Assembly (NCBI RefSeq): GCF_001512285.1
Contig: NZ_LNUV01000006.1
Span: forward strand, 1,221,273-1,285,272
DNA length: 64,000 nt
Origin: Arthrobacter sp. EpRS71
Lineage (GTDB): Bacteria; Actinomycetota; Actinomycetes; Actinomycetales; Micrococcaceae
Reading direction: 5' to 3'
Both the position numbers and the translations under genes were made by a program. Each line of letters begins with the position of its first letter. The first letter of the stretch is position 1. The notes beneath the pieces were generated by a model. That model was not told the DNA's origin. It searched no databases and worked only from the letters and a program-made list of their open reading frames with translations. This document shows, one piece after another, positions 14,068-22,784 of the stretch.

Positions 14068-16238
14068 ACTTTTTAGCGTTGAGCTGGTTGGTGGCAGCCG
14101 GCGACCGGAGCTCGCGATGGCGTCTCTTAGGCATTGCAGCCGGCGTCGGTGTTGGTGTCATGCTCTTGGCATTGTTGGTAGGCGCGGCCAATGGTTTGGC
14201 AACACGGAGCGAACGTTCAACGTGGACAGCACTGAGTTCCGGGGGATCGCTCGCCCCGGTTCGTGCAGGTGCAGCATTGACAGATGATCAAATCGCTGCC
14301 GGTACGGAGTTGGACTATTTTGACGGCCGAACAATCACGCGTGTTGATATGGCGGCTACGCCGACCGCCCATGTGACCATCCCAGGAATCAAGCACGCGC
14401 CTAGTCCTGGAACATATCTTGCTTCGCCAGCGCTGGCTCGACTTATAGACGCGACCCCAGCCGAGCAACTCGGCGCGCGCTACGGGGCTCGCGCGGGGAT
14501 TATTGAGGATAGCGCGTTGGCTGGCCCCGATTCGCTTGTCGCTGTCGTGGGGCAGCCTGTCAATGCGATGCTGAGTGGCAAGCCAGCCGTTGCGATAACT
14601 GATTTTGATGGCACGACTTTTGCCGGTGCTGCATACCGTACTCTGGCGGTCGTCGGTGGCATTGCGCTCCTTACTCCCGTATTGCTGCTGATCGGCGTCG
14701 TATCCGAACTCGGCGCAGTGGCCCGCGCCGAGCGATTCGCGACGCTACAGCTAATTGGGGCCAGCCCTCGAACCGTCGCCGGGATTGCTGCTGTCGAAAT
14801 CGGCATATCGGCTGTGATCGGTGCGGTAGCGGGAGTATTAGGTGCGTGGCTCATGGCACCGCTGGTGGCTCACGTCGTGATCGACGGTACATCGTTCTTC
14901 GTACACGATTTGCGCATTGACCTGGTGTCAGCTCTCGCCATCGTGATTGTGACGGTGATGGCGGCCGTGGCGACGTCGTGGGTCCGCGCTTTGCGCGCTG
15001 GAATCGGGCCGGTCGGCGCTAGCCGCCAGCGGCGCGAGAAGAGGCCGCGGTTTTGGGGTGCGCTTCCGATGGTCATCGGACTGTCCATCATGGTGATAGC
15101 GACCATTGCCAGTCTTCAGGAGCGCCCTTTGCCCCGCGGTGACGTTCTAATAATCGGCGGCTTTCTGCTGGTGTTGATCGGCGTGATCACCGGCGGCCCT
15201 ATCACGACCTACTGGGCGAGTCGCTTCCTGGCCAGGTATTCCTCAACGGCTTCTGGTGTGGTTGCTATGAACCGAATCCGACTGCATCCCCGGAAGACCT
15301 TTCGGTCCGTTAGCGGGTTGGTGATTGCTGTCTTCACTGTTTCACTGTTTGCAGCAGGAGTCACGAGCGTTGCCCGCGAGGCGGCGCCTGTGGACGACGC
15401 CGAACATCTGCCGTTAACTACGCTCGTCGCTCGAATGGTCTTTCCTCCTGCCCCTGACGCAGAGGAGGTTCGCGGCGTCGTACGGACACTCAGCGAGGTG
15501 CCAGGGGTCGAAAGCGTCGGTGTCGGCTACGTGTACGAAGGGGAGCCCGATATGTTCTTTCTGGTAGCGGATGCTCCGTCTGCTGGCCTACCCGCGACGT
15601 CGACCTCCCCTTATATCGGGGTTAACAACTTCTACCTCACCGGAGCGGCAGCAAAGACGCGAGCGTACGATGTGGCGGATCCAAGCAAGCTCCATCCGGT
15701 AGCTCTTACGATTGCCACAGATGGTACGCTCACCGCCCTCGAAGCAGCTCGGACGGCTGCCATCACGGGGCCAATCAGCTTCTACACCGCGCCGTCAACA
15801 CGGCTCGAACAGGCAAGTGCTGATGTACTGACGATCGCATATAAGTACGCCAGCCTTGCCAACCTCGCCATTCTGATTGCCGCATTAATCTCGATCGTCT
15901 CGCTGGCGGTATCGACAACGGCGAGTATTCTCGACAGGAAACGAGCGTTCGGACTGCTTCGGCTGATGGGAATGCCTTCGGCCGTGATCCGTCGAGTTAT
16001 TGTGGCAGAGGCCGCACTGCCGCTTGTCACAGTCCTCGGTGGGTGCATTGGGCTCGGCTTCTTCGTTGCCTGGATGCTCGTGGCCAGTGCTACGAGCGGC
16101 AGACGAACGATCACTTGGCCCGATCCGTCGTACTACGTAGTCGTTGGGCTTAGTATTCTGCTCGCCGCGGTGGCGGTGATGGCGGTGGTCCGCATCGTGA
16201 ACCGCAACACTGGACAGGTGGCTACGAGGTTTGAATGA
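14064..16238 (+). CDS. FtsX-like ABC transporter permease
   Basis: A 724-aa integral membrane protein with two FtsX/MacB-type permease units. There is a helix near residue 20-40, an extracellular domain, four or more helices at about 190-380, a second large extracellular region (about 435-585), and three C-terminal helices after SLANLAILIAALISIVSLAV. Together with the ATPase it forms a mechanotransmission-type exporter or resistance pump. It is cargo of the mobile element; a second, unrelated-by-position system of the same type is at 40598-42728. Substrate unknown. Confidence 0.88.
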   Translation: MNFLALSWLVAAGDRSSRWRLLGIAAGVGVGVMLLALLVGAANGLATRSERSTWTALSSGGSLAPVRAGAALTDDQIAAGTELDYFDGRTITRVDMAATPTAHVTIPGIKHAPSPGTYLASPALARLIDATPAEQLGARYGARAGIIEDSALAGPDSLVAVVGQPVNAMLSGKPAVAITDFDGTTFAGAAYRTLAVVGGIALLTPVLLLIGVVSELGAVARAERFATLQLIGASPRTVAGIAAVEIGISAVIGAVAGVLGAWLMAPLVAHVVIDGTSFFVHDLRIDLVSALAIVIVTVMAAVATSWVRALRAGIGPVGASRQRREKRPRFWGALPMVIGLSIMVIATIASLQERPLPRGDVLIIGGFLLVLIGVITGGPITTYWASRFLARYSSTASGVVAMNRIRLHPRKTFRSVSGLVIAVFTVSLFAAGVTSVAREAAPVDDAEHLPLTTLVARMVFPPAPDAEEVRGVVRTLSEVPGVESVGVGYVYEGEPDMFFLVADAPSAGLPATSTSPYIGVNNFYLTGAAAKTRAYDVADPSKLHPVALTIATDGTLTALEAARTAAITGPISFYTAPSTRLEQASADVLTIAYKYASLANLAILIAALISIVSLAVSTTASILDRKRAFGLLRLMGMPSAVIRRVIVAEAALPLVTVLGGCIGLGFFVAWMLVASATSGRRTITWPDPSYYVVVGLSILLAAVAVMAVVRIVNRNTGQVATRFE

Positions 16239-16286
16239 CCTGAGGTCTCGGAGCGGTGTATCACAGCCAAACACCCAATTCGAACA

Positions 16287-17303
16287 TTAATCTTTGATTT
16301 GCTCGATATCAATCTGATACTTATCAGCCAAAGTTTTTAGCAGCAGATCGAGCGATTCTTCTATTAGTTGGGCCTGATTTAAGAAGTCGGTGCGGCTAAA
16401 GCTTCGATCTACGCCCATGCGGTGAATAATATCGTGACGGTACTTAATGAGATCGTCCAAGCGCCGCCATAAAGATTCCTCAGATGCTGTTTCAGACGGA
16501 GTCAGAGGCTTCTTTATATCTACATTGAGCCACTTTCTAAAGGCCTTTTTAACATTACGCAGATCCTGAAATGAGATGCTATCGGCAATTAACTCCTCTG
16601 GGCTCTTTTCGTCCCGTAGGGCTATGGGGCTTACTTCTCGCCTAAGATCAGTAATCATGTGCTGCGCGTTTGAATCGTACTTGAGTGCTATGATAAGGAT
16701 ATTTTTAAGATAAAATTCGAGAACGGATACAAGGAAGGGTACGAGTCCATTATAAATAACTCGAGATGGATCAATTGACTTGATCAGGCTTTCTAGTTTT
16801 GCATCGCCTTTTGGGACATCTAACTCACCAGGTAGAGCATGCGAAATTGCTCCTATGTTGTTATGAGCCATGCTGTAGACCCAGGAAAAACCTCTACTTA
16901 TGGGAGTAGAGGTATCATCCCACAATGGCGCATATCTATTTTTGCCGTAATCTCCAAATATGTCACCACCAAACTTCTTACGTCCTGTGCGAAGAATCCT
17001 ATTTAACATCGCCACATCGTGCCACGTGGCGGAGTACGTGTTCCGTACATGTATTGCCCACTCGCTACTACTTAAGCTTCTTTCGCTGTCGCGAACTGGG
17101 TAGATTGTTATCTCTACGCCAGTAGTGGACCTGTAGTCTGTATCATCAAACCAGGAAAAATGCATCGTGCCTTTTGGCCAATCCCACAGATGACTACTGG
17201 GCTGTATCTTGTCGAAGGACTTAATGAAAGATACTAACTCAGCTTTGCTCGCATGCTTAGGGTATAATATTAAGTCTCTTCCCATATTCTGATAATATAT
17301 CAC
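16287..17303 (-). CDS. HEPN-domain-like protein of unknown function, AT-rich
   Basis: A 338-aa protein I do not recognise as a whole. The C-terminal third is helical and carries RHDIIH (residues 289-294), the R-x4-H motif of HEPN RNases, in the typical setting LDDLIKYRHDIIHRMG. The N-terminal half (SSHLWDWPKGTMHFSWFDD and later AHNNIGAISHALPGEL) is unlike familiar families. Base composition is far lower in G+C than all neighbours, marking recent acquisition. It is transcribed against the PadR-ABC operon, and the IS3 copy lies 47 bp upstream of its start. GTG 17303 (after AAAGG) or ATG 17285 may be the start. A toxin or anti-phage RNase role is an inference. Confidence 0.6.
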   Translation of the reverse strand: MIYYQNMGRDLILYPKHASKAELVSFIKSFDKIQPSSHLWDWPKGTMHFSWFDDTDYRSTTGVEITIYPVRDSERSLSSSEWAIHVRNTYSATWHDVAMLNRILRTGRKKFGGDIFGDYGKNRYAPLWDDTSTPISRGFSWVYSMAHNNIGAISHALPGELDVPKGDAKLESLIKSIDPSRVIYNGLVPFLVSVLEFYLKNILIIALKYDSNAQHMITDLRREVSPIALRDEKSPEELIADSISFQDLRNVKKAFRKWLNVDIKKPLTPSETASEESLWRRLDDLIKYRHDIIHRMGVDRSFSRTDFLNQAQLIEESLDLLLKTLADKYQIDIEQIKD

Positions 17304-17415
17304 GAGCCTTTCTGGCGCTGCTAACTTAACGGCCCAAACAAAAAAGGGTCTGCTGCACGGATAGGTGACATCTGTTGTGCCTAGTCAATGGGACTGGGCT
17401 GGAAGGATGTCTACT

Positions 17416-17709
17416 ATGACCAAGCCGTACCCTAAGGAATTCCGGGATGATGTTGTCCGGGTCGCGTTGAATCGCGAGCCCGGGGTTGAGCTGGCCCAGG
17501 TCGCGAAGGATTTCGGGATCCACTTCACGACGTTGTACGGGTGGATGAAAAAGGCCGAGGTTGAGGCGGGGAACCGTCCGGGGATCAAAGGTGAGCAGGC
17601 CGCCGAACTCGCGGCCGCGAAGCGGCGGATTAGGACCTTGGAGCAGGAGGTTGAGGTTCTGCGCCGGGCGGCGGCATATTTCTCTCAGGCTCATCTGCCG
17701 GGAAAATGA
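17416..17709 (+). CDS. IS3 transposase OrfA
   Basis: A 97-aa HTH protein (MTKPYPKEFRDDVVRVALN, LAQVAKDFGIHFTTLYGWM) ending in a leucine-zipper-like helix (AKRRIRTLEQEVEVLRRA), the standard IS3 OrfA layout. The ATG at 17416 lies after GGAAGG; ATG 17407 is an alternative. The stop overlaps an ATGA at 17706 where OrfB is normally entered. Confidence 0.88.
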   Translation: MTKPYPKEFRDDVVRVALNREPGVELAQVAKDFGIHFTTLYGWMKKAEVEAGNRPGIKGEQAAELAAAKRRIRTLEQEVEVLRRAAAYFSQAHLPGK

Positions 17710-17757
17710 GCTACCCGCTCGTCCAAGACCAAGACGTGCGACGGTATTCCCGTCACG

Positions 17758-18606
17758 GTGACGTGCCGGGTGCTGAAGATCGCCCGCCAGCCTTACTACC
17801 GCTGGCTGGCCAACCCGGTCACCGACGCCGAGTACGGGCAGGCCTACCGGGCCAATGCTCTGTTCAATGCCCACCGGGACGACCCCGAGTTCGGGTACCG
17901 CTTCCTGGTCGATGAAGCCCGCACCTCAGGCGAGCCGATGTCTGAGCGGACCGCGTGGCGGATCTGCGCGGACAACGGCTGGTGGTCGGTCTTTGGGAAG
18001 AAACGCGGCAAATCCAAGAAGGCTGGTCCTCCGGTCCACGATGACCTGTGCGCGGTGACCGACAGCAAAGGCCGGACCCGGCACGAATTCACCGCCGAGG
18101 GTCCCAACCAGTTGTGGCTCTCGGACATCACTGAACACGCCACCGCCGAAGGCAAGCTCTACCTGTGCGCGGTCAAGGATGTTTACTCCAACAGGATTGT
18201 CGGCTACTCCATCGACTCACGGATGAAGTCCCGCCTGGCCGTGGCAGCACTGAACAGTGCGGTCGCCCGACGCGGTGACGTGACCGGCTGCATTCTGCAT
18301 ACCGATCGCGGGTCTCAATTTCGGAGCCGGAAACTTGTCCATGCCCTGAATCGTCATGGCATCACCGGGTCGATGGGCCGGGTCGGGGCGTGCGGGGACA
18401 ATGCTGCGATGGAATCGTTCTTCGCTCTGCTGCAAAAGAACGTCCTGGACCGGCGTTTCTGGGTTACCAGGGAGGACTTGAGGATCGCGATCGTGACCTG
18501 GATCGAACGCACCTACCACCGCCGCAGACGCCAATCCGCGCTCGGCCGTTTGACCCCGATCGAATACGAGTCCATCATGAACACGCCGGCCACACTGGCA
18601 GCGTGA
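17758..18606 (+). CDS. IS3 transposase OrfB, probably frameshifted at its 5' end
   Basis: DDE integrase-type transposase. Catalytic residues appear in LWLSDITEH, ILHTDRGSQFRS and AAMESFFALLQKN. The expected OrfB start is ATG 17706 (MSYPLVQD), overlapping the orfA stop, but the conserved continuation DGIPVTVTCRVLK lies in a different frame: one extra base between about 17727 and 17740 breaks it. As it stands translation could begin at GTG 17758. The body is therefore in the same frame as OrfA and separated from it by a stop, so normal -1 OrfAB fusion is not possible. The element is likely inactive. Confidence 0.8.
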   Translation: MTCRVLKIARQPYYRWLANPVTDAEYGQAYRANALFNAHRDDPEFGYRFLVDEARTSGEPMSERTAWRICADNGWWSVFGKKRGKSKKAGPPVHDDLCAVTDSKGRTRHEFTAEGPNQLWLSDITEHATAEGKLYLCAVKDVYSNRIVGYSIDSRMKSRLAVAALNSAVARRGDVTGCILHTDRGSQFRSRKLVHALNRHGITGSMGRVGACGDNAAMESFFALLQKNVLDRRFWVTREDLRIAIVTWIERTYHRRRRQSALGRLTPIEYESIMNTPATLAA

Positions 18607-18721
18607 CTAACCACTGTCACCTATCCGTGCAGCAGTCCCGTTTCAAGTAAGCGTTCCAAGGTATCAATTGGTCGAGGTCCTAGGATGTTACTCGAACCAA
18701 AGTGGCCCTAGAATCGAGCAG

Positions 18722-19091
18722 ATGACGGCTATCGCGGCCGCCCTGCAGCGGATGGACTCGGGGCTTGCAAAGCCGCGACCGCATCAGGCAACGCGCAAGA
18801 CTCAGAGATACTGCCTCACCGACCGCTTCACAATGGAAGAGCTGGCACAACTCGTCGCCCGCTACCAAGCCGGCGAAATGAGCTCGCGAACGCGGCATCG
18901 CGAAGTCAACATTCCTCCGCCTGCTTGCTGAGCATGGTGTCGGCGCCAGGCCTCGCGGTCTTACTCCCGCCAAGGAGAAGGAGATTCTTCGACTTCGTAA
19001 GCAGGGGATGATCATTCGCAAGATCGCCAAGCAGGTCGGTTGCAGCTACGACACCGCCCGGATTTTCCTGCTAGGACAGTGCAAGAACTAG
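18722..19091 (+). pseudogene. HTH protein copy 2, disrupted by an 11-bp deletion
   Basis: A diverged duplicate of the gene at 12322-12702. The reading frame matches copy 1 up to YQAGEMS; an 11-nt segment present in copy 1 (ACCACGTTGGC, 12484-12494) is absent between 18883 and 18884. The frame then ends early at 18931, but the original frame continues intact after the deletion to the stop at 19089-19091. The span is 370 nt against 381 nt in copy 1, exactly 11 fewer. It lies directly before the recombinase, the normal position for this gene type. Confidence 0.88.
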
Positions 19092-20691
19092 TCCCTCTGA
19101 CTTGCTGCTCTGTCGAGGCTGGGATCTTCGGCGAGGTTCAAGTTCTACGGGACGCGGGTTAGTAGTAGGCGGGGAACTTTCCGTTGACATCATCGAGGAA
19201 TTCGTTGAGCCGGGCGTCTCCGCTCAGACCATCGAGAAGCGCACGGTGTTTCAAGCCCTTCTACGGTTCCTACAAAACAACCGCGACGTTGACTACGTGA
19301 TCGTCTACGCCCGCTCGCGGGCCTTCCGTAATTTCACCGATGCAGCGATTACGCGGCGTCATCTCGATAAGCTCGGCGTGCGTTTGCTATCTGCACGTGA
19401 GGACTTTGGTGAGGGTACCTACGCCGAAGCAATGGAAGCAGTCACTGACACCATGAACCAGGTGCAGAACCAACTGAGCGGTGAAGACATTCGCATCAAG
19501 ATGCGCAACAAAGCAGTCAATGGCGGCACGTTGGGCAAGGCTCGGCTCGGGTATCTCAACATCCGCAAGGACATCGACGGGCGGATGATCAACAGTGTTG
19601 GGCTGGACGAAACAAGGGCACCGCTCGTCCTCAAAGCCTTTGAACTGTACGCTACCGGGCGATATTCGATCGAGCAGCTGGAAGCAACGATGGCGGATAT
19701 TGGCTTGACCAACCGCCGGACAGCCCGATTCCCCGAAGGGCCCGTTTCGGCCAGCAAGCTGCACCAGATGCTGAAAGACCCATACTACGTCGGGTATGTC
19801 ATCTACAAGGGCGATGCGTATCCAGGACGGCATGAGCCGATCATCGGCCAAGACCTATTCGATCAAGTGCAAGATATTTTGAGCTCCCGGAGTGGTGCGG
19901 GCTCGCGTGACCGTATCCACAACCACTTCCTCAAGGGCATGCTCTACTGCGGCAAGTGTCTCAAGCTTGGCCGACAGAGCCGCGTCATCTACACGGAGGC
20001 GAAGGGGAGAGGCGGCACCATTCACGAATACTTCTTTTGCCGGGCTCGTCAGGAGGGCAAGTGCGATCTTCCGTATCTGCCGGCTTATCTCGTCGAGGAC
20101 AGTGTGGCGGACTCTTACAGCCGACTTGTTCTCGACGAGGACTTCAAACAGGATGTGCGCAGGCGACTAGAAGAGGCCCTCCTGGGTGAACAGAAGGACA
20201 TCAAGGAGATGTATGCGAGGTACACCAATCAACTGAAGGAAGTCGAAGCCAAAGAGAGTCGTCTCGTCGATGTTGCCGCTGACGGCATCCTGCCTGCGTC
20301 GAAGGTGCGCGAGAAGATGCATGAGCTACGCGTTCAGCGTTCCCGCATTGAAGACAGTCTCGCCAATATTGGTGAAGAGATTGCCGTAGGCGGCCAGCTG
20401 CTTTCTAAGGCACTCGACCAGATTGCCGACCCGAAGGCGTACTACGAGAAGGCGACGGACAAGATTCGGAGGCTCCTCAACGAATCCTTCTTCTTGCGAT
20501 TCTTTGTCTATCAAGACGGCGCGGTTGGCTTGGACCTCAACGAACCGTTTGATGACATCTTCGCCGCACAGACGGCCTTCCGGTCGTCCAAAACGCCACG
20601 GGCGGTATCTGTTCCAGGATCGTCCCAATCGTCCCAAATAGGACCGTTCTCGGGCGATTCAGGGGTACTTGCCCGGCGATTCCCGGATATC

Positions 20692-20719
20692 AAAAATGGC
20701 GCCGATTTCTCGACGCCAT
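20692..20719. repeat. attR, 28-bp direct repeat at the tRNA-Pro terminator
   Basis: Same 28 bp as 12232-12259. On the minus strand it follows the tRNA-Pro gene by 57 nt and forms the terminator stem (ATGGCG at 20696-20701 complement, CGCCAT at 20714-20719) plus the T-run encoded by the repeat's AAAAA. Insertion thus preserves tRNA termination. Confidence 0.85.
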
Positions 20720-20776
20720 CTCTGTTGTTCAAACTAAAGTCGGTCTACTCAAACCATGGTTCGAATAAAGCGACTC

Positions 20777-20853
<77 letters not shown>

Positions 20854-20951
20854 ATCCGCTGCGAAAGCAACTGTTCAAGAATAGCCGAAACGTCCCGTGA
20901 TGCGAAATCGGGGAGTGGGTGTCGCTGCTCACAGACTACGGCCGGGAGGAG

Positions 20952-22784
20952 CTAGACCAACGAGTCCCGCCACGCCCCGTGCAGCTGGGCAAACCGGCCA
21001 CCACCGCTGATCAGGTCAGCGGGAGTCCCATCCTCCACAATTCGGCCGTCGTGGACCACAAGAACCCTGTCGGCCGTCTCGACGGTTGAGAGACGGTGGG
21101 CGATGATGATGGCCGTCCGAGCTCCCCTTCCGCCGGCTACTCCCTCCAGGAGATTGGATAGTCCCTGCTGCACCATGCGTTCAGAGGGGATGTCCAAGGA
21201 GGACGTCGCCTCGTCCAGAATCAGCACAGCCGGTGCTGCCAGGAACGCGCGGGCGAAGCCGATGAGTTGGCGTTGACCGGAAGACACCCGGCCACCGCGC
21301 TTGTTGACGTCCGTGTCGTAGCCTTCGGGGAGGCTCATGATGAACTCGTGGGCTCCCACTGCTGCGGCGGCGGCCTCGATCTCGGACCGCGAAGCCTCGG
21401 GCCTGCCGAGGGCAATGTTGTCCGCCACGGAGCCGCTGAAGAGGAAGGCTTCTTGCGTCACCATCACCACGGCGCGCCGGAGGTCGGTGGTGGAGAGGTC
21501 CCGGAGGTCGATCCCGTCCAGGGTGATGGCCCCGGACGTGACGTCATAGAAGCGGGCCACGAGCTTGGCCAATGTCGACTTGCCGGCACCTGTCTGGCCC
21601 ACCAAGGCAATGGTTTGCCCGGCCGGAATGTGCAGGTCCAGCGTGGGAACCACCACTTTGCCGTCGCTGTAGCCGAACTCCACGCCCTTGAAGTCGATTT
21701 CGCCGCGTGAGCTCTTCAAAGCGACGGCGTTCTTCGGAGGACGGACGGTGGGTATTTCCTCAAGAAGTCCGGACACCTTTTCCAGTGCGGCCTGGGCGCT
21801 CTGGAAAGAGTTGTAGAACATGGCCATCTGATCCACGGGCTGGAAGAAGCGCTTCGTGGACAGGATGAGTGCCAGCAGCACGCCGACAGCCAGGTCGCCG
21901 TCCAGAACCCTGAAGCCGCCAAACAGCAGCACAACGGCCACACAAACATTGCCGATCAGCACCAGGCCGGGCTGGAAGATGCCGTTCAGGTTGATGGAGC
22001 GGACGGTGTTCTTGCGGTAGTCCTCAGCCAGCTCGCCGTACCGGGAGGCATTCTCGCGCTCTTTGCGGAACGCCTTCACTGCACGGATACCGGTCATGGT
22101 CTCCACAAAGTGCACGATCAAGCGCGCGGACACCACGCGGGATTCACGGAATGCGATCTGTGAATGCTTCTGGTACCAGCGGGCAAGGAAGAACATGGGC
22201 ACACCGGCGGCGAGGACAATCAAACCACTGCGCCAATCGAGCGCGAAGATGGTGACAGCGGTGAACACCATGAACAGCATGCCCGACGCCAAGGAACTCA
22301 CGCCGGAATCCAGCAGTTCGCGCAGCGCTTCAAGGTCCGAGGTTTGCCGGGCAATGATGCGGCCAGAGGTGTACTTCTCGTGGAACTCCAGGCTCAACCG
22401 CTGGGTATGCCGGAAGACCCGCAAGCGCAGATCCAGCAGCATGGCCTGGCTGAGCCGGGCAGTGGAGGTCACGTACAACGCAGTCATTCCAGCCGTGGCG
22501 ATCGCCGCCGCCAGGTAGAGGGAGCCAGCCAGTACCAACGGCCCGTTGTCGCCAGCCTGCAGTGCAGGAAGGGCGTTATCGATGCCAAAGGCGATCAGCG
22601 CAGGCCCGGCAACCCGGGTGAGCTGCGAGACCACCACCATCACAATCGTCAGCCAGAAACGCAGCCGCACGGGACGGATGAGCGAGGCAAGCAAGGTGAG
22701 CGACCGGCGTCGTACGGCTTTGCTGTCTGCCTTGGTGAGGAGTGTGTTGTCCTCGTTGGCGGTTCCAAACGTTGCGGTACTCAC
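20952..22784 (-). CDS. Heterodimeric ABC exporter, subunit with canonical Walker B
   Basis: A 610-aa half-transporter: six-helix exporter domain (about 40-330) then ATPase. Walker A is GQTGAGKST, Walker B VLILDEATSSLD with the catalytic Glu, H-loop IAHRLST. Its signature is VSSGQ instead of LSGGQ. Together with the Asp-type Walker B of its partner this gives one consensus and one degenerate ATP site, as in TM287/288 and BmrCD. The GTG start overlaps the partner's stop by 4 bp. Likely exports lipids or drugs; substrate unknown. Confidence 0.92.
   Translation of the reverse strand: MSTATFGTANEDNTLLTKADSKAVRRRSLTLLASLIRPVRLRFWLTIVMVVVSQLTRVAGPALIAFGIDNALPALQAGDNGPLVLAGSLYLAAAIATAGMTALYVTSTARLSQAMLLDLRLRVFRHTQRLSLEFHEKYTSGRIIARQTSDLEALRELLDSGVSSLASGMLFMVFTAVTIFALDWRSGLIVLAAGVPMFFLARWYQKHSQIAFRESRVVSARLIVHFVETMTGIRAVKAFRKERENASRYGELAEDYRKNTVRSINLNGIFQPGLVLIGNVCVAVVLLFGGFRVLDGDLAVGVLLALILSTKRFFQPVDQMAMFYNSFQSAQAALEKVSGLLEEIPTVRPPKNAVALKSSRGEIDFKGVEFGYSDGKVVVPTLDLHIPAGQTIALVGQTGAGKSTLAKLVARFYDVTSGAITLDGIDLRDLSTTDLRRAVVMVTQEAFLFSGSVADNIALGRPEASRSEIEAAAAAVGAHEFIMSLPEGYDTDVNKRGGRVSSGQRQLIGFARAFLAAPAVLILDEATSSLDIPSERMVQQGLSNLLEGVAGGRGARTAIIIAHRLSTVETADRVLVVHDGRIVEDGTPADLISGGGRFAQLHGAWRDSLV

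Larger units (their letters stand above)
17351..18634 (+). mobile_element. IS3-family insertion sequence, 1284 bp
   Basis: Perfect 20-bp terminal inverted repeats, TGCTGCACGGATAGGTGACA at 17351-17370 and its complement at 18615-18634, begin with TG and end with CA as IS3 elements do. A 3-bp target duplication GTC flanks them (17348-17350, 18635-18637). It carries orfA and orfB. Confidence 0.9.
12232..20719. mobile_element. Integrated element (about 8.5 kb) at the tRNA-Pro terminator
   Basis: The segment is bounded by identical 28-bp direct repeats and ends with a large serine recombinase gene. It contains an HTH gene, PadR plus an ABC/FtsX transporter, an AT-rich HEPN-like gene, an IS3-family insertion, and a second HTH copy with a frameshift. 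The att core is the stem of the tRNA-Pro(CGG) terminator. The recombinase has lost its N-terminal catalytic region, so the element is probably stranded. Base composition drops sharply in 16287-17303. Boundaries rest on the repeat; flanking attB can be reconstructed exactly. Confidence 0.85.
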
